NCBI GenBank assembly: GCA_030147805.1 | Contig: JASBUR010000017.1 | Span: 1 to 64,000 of the forward strand | DNA length: 64,000 nucleotides | DNA from: Sphingomonadaceae bacterium | GTDB taxonomy: Bacteria; Pseudomonadota; Alphaproteobacteria; Sphingomonadales; Sphingomonadaceae | Reading direction: 5' to 3' | In this document: positions 63,219 to 64,000 of the stretch, in pieces | Numbering within the stretch: the stretch's first letter is position 1 | How the letters are laid out: each line of letters begins with the position of its first letter | The notes under the pieces: model-generated | What the model saw: only the letters and a program-made list of their open reading frames with translations | What the model was told of the DNA's origin: nothing | Databases searched by the model: none | Made by a program: the position numbers and the translations under genes

Positions 63219-64000
63219 CTATGCGGCAGCTGGAAGTGGATCCGTGCCTTCACTCAAGATGGCGAGATAGCGGCCGTAGCTGAATACGCGGCCCCGTCGA
63301 CGACCGGTTACTTCGGTGACGACGCCGAGGCGCTGGAGATCGGCCAGCGCGGCATTGACGGTCGGTGCCGAGAGGCCCGTCCATCGCACCAACTGATTGG
63401 CCGTGAGATAGGGATGCTGCTGGCACAGGTCGTGGATCCGCAGGGCTGAACCGGGGCGTTCGCTTTCCGCCGTGATGCGTTCGCGGTCCTCCTTGAAAAG
63501 GTCGATGATCCGCGTTGCCGCATGAAAGGCTTGGTTCGCGGTATCGGTGACGCCGATGAGGAAAAATTCCAGCCACGCTTCCCAAGCGCCATTCTCGCGT
63601 ACTTCTTGGAGCAGCCGGTAATAGTCGGCGCGATGCGTCTTCAGATAAAGGCTCAAATAGAGGAGCGGCTTTTGAAGGACGCCGTTGATACATAAATAGA
63701 GCGTGACCAGGAGCCGGCCGATGCGCCCATTCCCGTCGAGAAACGGGTGAATCGTCTCGAACTGAACGTGCAGAAGGCCTGCCTTGATCAGCGCCGGAAG
63801 CCTCGATTCCCCTTCATGCATGAAGCGCTCGAGCGCCTTGAGACAGGCGTCGAGTTCTGTCGGCGGCGGCGGGACGAAGAGAGCATTGCCGGGCCGTGTT
63901 CCGCCGATCCAGTTCTGCGATCGACGAAACTCCCCGGGGTCTTTCGTTCGGCCGCGCCCGCTCTGCAGCAGCCGGGCGTGCATCTCGCGGATGAGGCGGA
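63219..64000 (-). CDS. Fic-domain protein, N-terminus beyond the window
   Basis: At least 260 residues. The Fic motif HPFLDGNGRIGR is intact, including the His needed for AMP transfer. The C-terminal winged helix (LTANQLVRWTGLSAPTVNAALADLQRLGVV) suggests DNA binding. The frame runs on past 64000 (LIREMHARLL is the visible start), so the N-terminal part, perhaps with an inhibitory helix, is missing. It could be a stand-alone adenylyltransferase or a toxin-like regulator of the element. Confidence 0.85.
   Translation of the reverse strand, partial: RLIREMHARLLQSGRGRTKDPGEFRRSQNWIGGTRPGNALFVPPPPTELDACLKALERFMHEGESRLPALIKAGLLHVQFETIHPFLDGNGRIGRLLVTLYLCINGVLQKPLLYLSLYLKTHRADYYRLLQEVRENGAWEAWLEFFLIGVTDTANQAFHAATRIIDLFKEDRERITAESERPGSALRIHDLCQQHPYLTANQLVRWTGLSAPTVNAALADLQRLGVVTEVTGRRRGRVFSYGRYLAILSEGTDPLPAAA

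Noticed and set aside
1-64000. CRISPR array, tRNA or rRNA genes, intact insertion sequence or integrase
   Set aside because: I looked for regular repeats, CCA-ended cloverleaf segments and transposase or recombinase motifs and found none I could support.

Overview
The window looks like a GC-rich alphaproteobacterium of the sphingomonad type. The evidence is gene content: an astexin-like lasso peptide locus with isopeptidase, an STN-type TonB receptor with FecR and an ECF sigma factor, DHA2/EmrA/NodT efflux genes, PepSY proteins and a rhizobial/sphingomonad-style VirB conjugation module. The species cannot be named from the sequence alone.

Layout. (1) 1-13617, accessory metabolism and envelope: a ferredoxin-type oxygenase reductase (168-1217), a broken moeA remnant, a nitronate monooxygenase-like gene, an emrA-emrB-nodT efflux operon on the minus strand, an Mla/MCE lipid transport operon on the minus strand (mlaE with STAS, mlaF, mlaD, lipoprotein), then marR-ubiB on the plus strand. 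A perfect 11-bp palindrome is shared by the emrA upstream region and the marR start. (2) 14393-27787, a lasso peptide locus wired to quorum sensing: luxR, luxI, a PhyH-type Fe/2OG dioxygenase, a GntR regulator, lasso B (RRE plus protease), lasso C (cyclase) and precursor A1, all on the plus strand. Then come a minus-strand S9 isopeptidase-like gene, a second precursor A2 on the plus strand in its 5' region, an STN TonB receptor, FecR, two small XRE regulators and an ECF sigma factor. This is the most unusual system in the window. (3) 28340-42783, a conjugation module: virB1-B2-B3-B4-B5-lipoprotein-B6-B8-B9-B10-B11-virD4-relaxase, mostly with 4-base start/stop overlaps, a convergent mobC-like gene, a well-formed oriT with an IncP-like nic core, an Xre-RES toxin-antitoxin pair and DUF736. 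(4) 42784-51737, cargo: a gene-poor stretch, then a copper island with two paralogous Cys/His/Met-rich small proteins, a CopA ATPase, an ATP-grasp-like protein, a copper-motif lipoprotein and two PepSY proteins. (5) 52242-64000, mobile-element backbone on the minus strand: a small conserved-looking peptide, a DUF2493 protein, a Toprim primase-like protein, a very large methylase/strawberry-notch helicase fusion, a ParB-like protein, an ArdC-like antirestriction protein and a Fic protein cut by the window end.

How it may fit together. The LuxI signal and the GntR protein probably gate lasso production. The two 28-residue precursors have 16-residue cores that begin with Gly and have Asp at position 9. 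B and C would cleave the leader and close the Gly1-Asp9 ring, and the dioxygenase may hydroxylate the product. The TonB receptor-FecR-sigma branch would sense or import the lasso peptide, and the isopeptidase-like enzyme would linearise it. Regions 3-5 look like an integrative conjugative element or plasmid backbone carrying copper resistance. No integrase, replication origin or tRNA gene was seen, so the type of element is open. No CRISPR array or intact insertion sequence was recognised.
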